NCBI GenBank assembly: GCA_938004235.1
Contig: CALKWL010000263.1
Coordinates: 1 to 8,062, forward strand
DNA: 8,062 bases
Reading direction: 5' to 3'
Source: an uncultured Gammaproteobacteria bacterium
GTDB lineage: Bacteria; Pseudomonadota; Gammaproteobacteria; Halothiobacillales; Halothiobacillaceae
The notes beneath the pieces are model-generated. The model made no database searches. It was not told where the DNA came from and saw only the letters and a program-made list of their open reading frames with translations. The first letter of the stretch is position 1. Every line of letters starts with the position of its first letter. This document shows, piece by piece, positions 6,664 through 8,062 of this stretch. The translations under genes and the position numbers were made by a program.

Positions 6664-7461
6664 TTAGAGCGTCTCGCCCAACAGAGCGCGGCGAGCCTCG
6701 TTGTATAACGCCTGGCTCGATGCGGCCAGGACACTCCGTGCATCTAAGTGCGGACTATTTCCTTGTAAATCGGTAAACACCCCCCCCGCCTCACGCACGA
6801 TGACGCATAAGGCGGCAATGTCGAGAATGTTCACGTCGGACTCAATGACCAGATCAATCCGCCCGGAGGCAAGCAGGTGGTAATGCAGGAAATCGCCGTA
6901 GCCGCGGGTACGGTTAACCGTCTGACAAATCTTGCCAAAGTTCTCCCACTGCGCGGATTGGGCAAGGCTTTTGATATTGCCCGCCGAGAGCGCTGCCTGA
7001 TCGAGCTTAGCCATGCCGCTAACATGAATCGGCTGACCATTAAGAAAGGCGCCTTGTCCCTGCGCGGCCCATGCCATTTCTCCGCCATTGAACATGGGGG
7101 CATTGGACACGCCCACAATCAACTCGTCGCCTTTCATGAGTGCAATCTGGGTAGAAAACATGGGGTATTGGCGCACAAAGGCCTTAGTACCGTCGATCGG
7201 GTCAACCAACCAAGTGTAGGCTGAATCCTTATCGCTTTTTCCAGTTTCTTCGCCGTAAAAGCCATGTTCTGGAAATGCCGCCTGAAGCACGGCCTTGATG
7301 GCGTGTTCAGTTTCGACATCTGCCACCGTCACGGGGGTAAGATCCTCTTTAATCTGTACCTGAATATTTTTTTCGTAGTAGTGACGAATGACCGCCTCAC
7401 CCGCTTTGGCAGCTTCGATGGCGGTTTTCAGTGCGGTGTCAAGAAGTGCGTTGTGTTGCAT
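6664..7461 (-). CDS. Inositol-monophosphatase-superfamily phosphatase, HisN-like
   Basis: The 265-residue protein carries the Mg-dependent, Li-sensitive phosphatase signatures: KEDLTPVTVADVETE at about 38-52, EE at 71-72 in GEETG, LVDPIDGTKAF at 85-95 (D87, D90) and the last metal ligand D214 in NILDIAAL, followed by REAGG. DPIDGTKAFVRQYP and GYGDFLHYHLLASGRIDLVIE (187-207) resemble HisN-type histidinol-phosphatases more than typical SuhB or CysQ, but sequence alone does not fix the substrate; histidinol phosphate, inositol phosphate or 3'-phosphoadenosine compounds are possible. Trp is replaced by Leu just before D214, as in HisN-like members. The length is normal for the superfamily. The ATG at 7461 has an AGG-containing site about 7 nt upstream. 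It is convergent with the PHP gene and divergent from the small gene at 7513, with composition more GC-rich than the EPS operon. It is probably a housekeeping gene unrelated to EPS. Confidence 0.92.
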   Translation of the reverse strand: MQHNALLDTALKTAIEAAKAGEAVIRHYYEKNIQVQIKEDLTPVTVADVETEHAIKAVLQAAFPEHGFYGEETGKSDKDSAYTWLVDPIDGTKAFVRQYPMFSTQIALMKGDELIVGVSNAPMFNGGEMAWAAQGQGAFLNGQPIHVSGMAKLDQAALSAGNIKSLAQSAQWENFGKICQTVNRTRGYGDFLHYHLLASGRIDLVIESDVNILDIAALCVIVREAGGVFTDLQGNSPHLDARSVLAASSQALYNEARRALLGETL

Positions 7462-7512
7462 AATCGGCCTGCTGGTTGATGATTGAACTTAACTTGAAAC
7501 GAGGAGTTGAAC

Positions 7513-7722
7513 ATGTACCTGAAAGACAACACAAGCGGCGATGCGGTGGAAATCCTGGACATCGACGGCCTGATCAATCCAAACCACACCAAGGTTTCGG
7601 CACGTCTGCACGCAGGTGAAGAGTTGCAGGAACCCGAAGACTTTAACAAGAGCGAGCTGAGCTTCTTATCTGACGAGCCACTCCCTCGTTGCTGGCTGGA
7701 TGCGCACTGGCGCGGAATCTAG
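7513..7722 (+). CDS. Small uncharacterised protein, 69 residues
   Basis: An ATG at 7513 is preceded by GAGGAG at 7501-7506 with six bases between, an excellent ribosome-binding site; a TTG two codons earlier overlaps the spacer and is rejected. The product is acidic (LHAGEELQEPEDF), with no signal peptide or membrane segment. It begins MYLKDNTSGDAVEILDIDGL and ends near LPRCWLDAHWR. I recall similar small proteins of about 70 residues in proteobacteria with the same opening and an LPRCWLD-like end, sometimes labelled acetyltransferase without support; I assign no function. It is divergent from the HisN-like gene with a 51-bp gap, so its promoter must lie partly within the 5' end of that gene; GTGTCA at 7436-7441 and CATAAT at 7459-7464 (17-bp spacer) are a weak candidate. 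A strong stem-loop begins five bases after the stop. Confidence 0.8.
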   Translation: MYLKDNTSGDAVEILDIDGLINPNHTKVSARLHAGEELQEPEDFNKSELSFLSDEPLPRCWLDAHWRGI

Positions 7723-7727
7723 CAGGA

Positions 7728-7759
7728 GGCTGAGAAACTCATCCATGAGTTTCTCAGCC
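7728..7759 (+). terminator. Strong stem-loop after the small gene; candidate terminator lacking a T-tract
   Basis: GGCTGAGAAACTCAT at 7728-7742 pairs perfectly with ATGAGTTTCTCAGCC at 7745-7759, leaving two bases that would open into a six-base loop. It begins five bases after the stop of the small gene, as a terminator would. No T-run follows (ACGCCAAATCC), so intrinsic termination would be atypical; it could instead be a 3'-end stabiliser or a mobile palindrome. Confidence 0.45.
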
Positions 7760-7794
7760 ACGCCAAATCCGGCACACGCCCGAACTTGATAGCG

Positions 7795-7824
7795 ACAAAT
7801 CAATCACTTATGTGATTGATTTGT
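7795..7824. repeat. Perfect 13-bp inverted repeat with 4-nt loop
   Basis: ACAAATCAATCAC at 7795-7807 is the exact reverse complement of GTGATTGATTTGT at 7812-7824, with loop TTAT. The stem is AT-rich and has no T-run on either side. It could be a second hairpin stopping transcription coming from either direction, or a protein-binding palindrome. No evidence separates these. Confidence 0.6.
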
Positions 7825-7901
7825 GTGCGGAACGTCCATGTCCCGCCTTAACGTGCTGCTGACACAGTATTTCAGCAGCATGTTCCCCCCGACGAACCGC
7901 A

Positions 7902-7962
7902 AGGAACCTATCGGACTTGAGACGATCTGGCTGCAAAAGCCGCTCAAGTCCGATAGGTTCCT
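7902..7962. repeat. Perfect 20-bp inverted repeat with 21-nt loop (REP-like or element-end pair)
   Basis: The arm at 7902-7921 (AGGAACCTATCGGACTTGAG) is the exact reverse complement of the arm at 7943-7962; the loop contains GGCTGCAAAAGCCG. The left arm plus loop resembles the sequence just to the right (7963-8002): 14 of the first 17 bases match and GGCTGCAAA is shared. The TCGGACTT core therefore occurs at 7911-7918, reversed at 7946-7953, and at 7972-7979. This suggests a palindromic insertion target or remains of mobile-element ends. Confidence 0.65.
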
Positions 7963-8062
7963 AGCAGCCTGTCGGACTTTGGAATAATCGGCTGCAAATC
8001 CGTCCGGACGGTGCATATTTCGCCGTTTTTTTAGCCAATAGTCCCTGCTATTGCCGAAAAAA
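7963..8062. mobile_element. Probable terminal segment of an insertion sequence (IS1182-like?), partial
   Basis: The sequence starting near AGCAGCCTGTCGGACTTTGG, immediately after the 20-bp inverted repeat, has the look of an insertion-sequence end: a TIR-like start, GCAGCC at 7964-7969 complementary to GGCTGC at 7990-7995, a CCGTCCGGACGG palindrome and a sub-terminal hairpin. From memory it resembles ends of IS1182-family elements, but I cannot align it here. CTAG at 7961-7964 could be a target duplication. No transposase coding is inside the window; it would lie to the right. Confidence 0.42.
8027..8062. repeat. Sub-terminal hairpin at the window edge
   Basis: T-rich 8027-8041 pairs with A-rich 8048-8062 over 13 of 15 positions (CAATAG with CTATTG, and six T with six A), with loop TCCCTG. 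The preceding CGCCG suggests that the stem continues beyond the edge. Such sub-terminal hairpins in insertion sequences are thought to block transcription or translation entering the transposase from outside. Confidence 0.5.

Larger units (their letters stand above)
7723..8062. other. Non-coding, inverted-repeat-rich region
   Basis: These 340 bases hold no gene I can support. They contain, in order, a perfect 15-bp stem (7728-7759), a perfect 13-bp stem (7795-7824), a 9-bp stem (TGCTGCTGA at 7854-7862 against TCAGCAGCA at 7872-7880), a perfect 20-bp stem (7902-7962), a 12-bp palindrome CCGTCCGGACGG (8000-8011) and an imperfect hairpin running to the edge (8027-8062). Short open frames on both strands run through the repeat arms and have no ribosome-binding site. 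The right-hand part looks like an insertion-sequence end. Confidence 0.7.

Noticed and set aside
6876..7224. Long open frames opposite the HisN-like gene
   Set aside because: They are antisense shadows in a gene with clear family motifs, with no independent start signals or protein family.
7838..7987. Forward 49-codon frame starting MSRLNVLLTQYFSS and ending AACRTLE
   Set aside because: It has no ribosome-binding site, runs through both arms of the 20-bp palindrome and into the insertion-sequence end, and looks like chance coding across repeats. A transposase remnant cannot be excluded.
7804..8016. Reverse 70-codon frame in the same repeat region
   Set aside because: It covers several palindromes and the insertion-sequence end, has no ribosome-binding site and no recognisable motif.
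1..8062. CRISPR array, tRNA or rRNA
   Set aside because: No regularly spaced repeats, cloverleaf-like segments or rRNA-like conserved stretches were seen.

Overview
The window holds one edge of an exopolysaccharide (EPS) or capsule locus in a Gram-negative bacterium, next to a short stretch that looks like ordinary chromosome and then the probable end of an insertion sequence. The Gram-negative call rests on a Wza-like outer-membrane export protein paired with a Wzc-type co-polymerase/tyrosine kinase. The style of the genes suits a gammaproteobacterium (Pseudomonas/Marinobacter/Halomonas-like) or a betaproteobacterium; I cannot name the species.

Left part (1-5657, minus strand): four genes read right to left and form an apparent operon. 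In transcription order they are a short polysaccharide export protein (wza-like), a Wzz/GumC domain fused to a BY-kinase (wzc-like), a membrane-anchored J-domain protein with a C-terminal NTF2-like domain, and a membrane-anchored helical-repeat protein whose C-terminal jelly-roll-like domain is cut by the left edge. Gaps are 56, 30 and 12 bp. The operon continues past the left edge, where glycosyltransferases, flippase and polymerase would be expected. No such gene lies in the window.

Middle (5658-5814): a divergent AT-rich control region. It has an extended -10 candidate for the EPS operon, a sigma70-like promoter for the rightward gene, and between them a tandem AACTT-type repeat at 9-10 bp spacing that could be an operator. 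The rightward gene (5815-6645) encodes a PHP-family CpsB/CapC/YwqE-type metal-dependent tyrosine phosphatase. Kinase and candidate phosphatase thus share one control region, which suggests a phosphorylation cycle controlling polymer assembly or length.

Right part (6664-7722): an inositol-monophosphatase-superfamily phosphatase (HisN-like) on the minus strand, convergent with the PHP gene, and a divergent 69-residue uncharacterised protein. From 5815 on, base composition is visibly more GC-rich than in the EPS operon, so the EPS genes may have a different origin.

Right end (7723-8062): no credible gene, but dense inverted repeats. There is a perfect 15-bp stem just after the small gene, a perfect 13-bp stem, a perfect 20-bp stem with a 21-nt loop, then sequence resembling the terminal part of an insertion sequence (possibly IS1182-like) with a sub-terminal hairpin running to the window edge.
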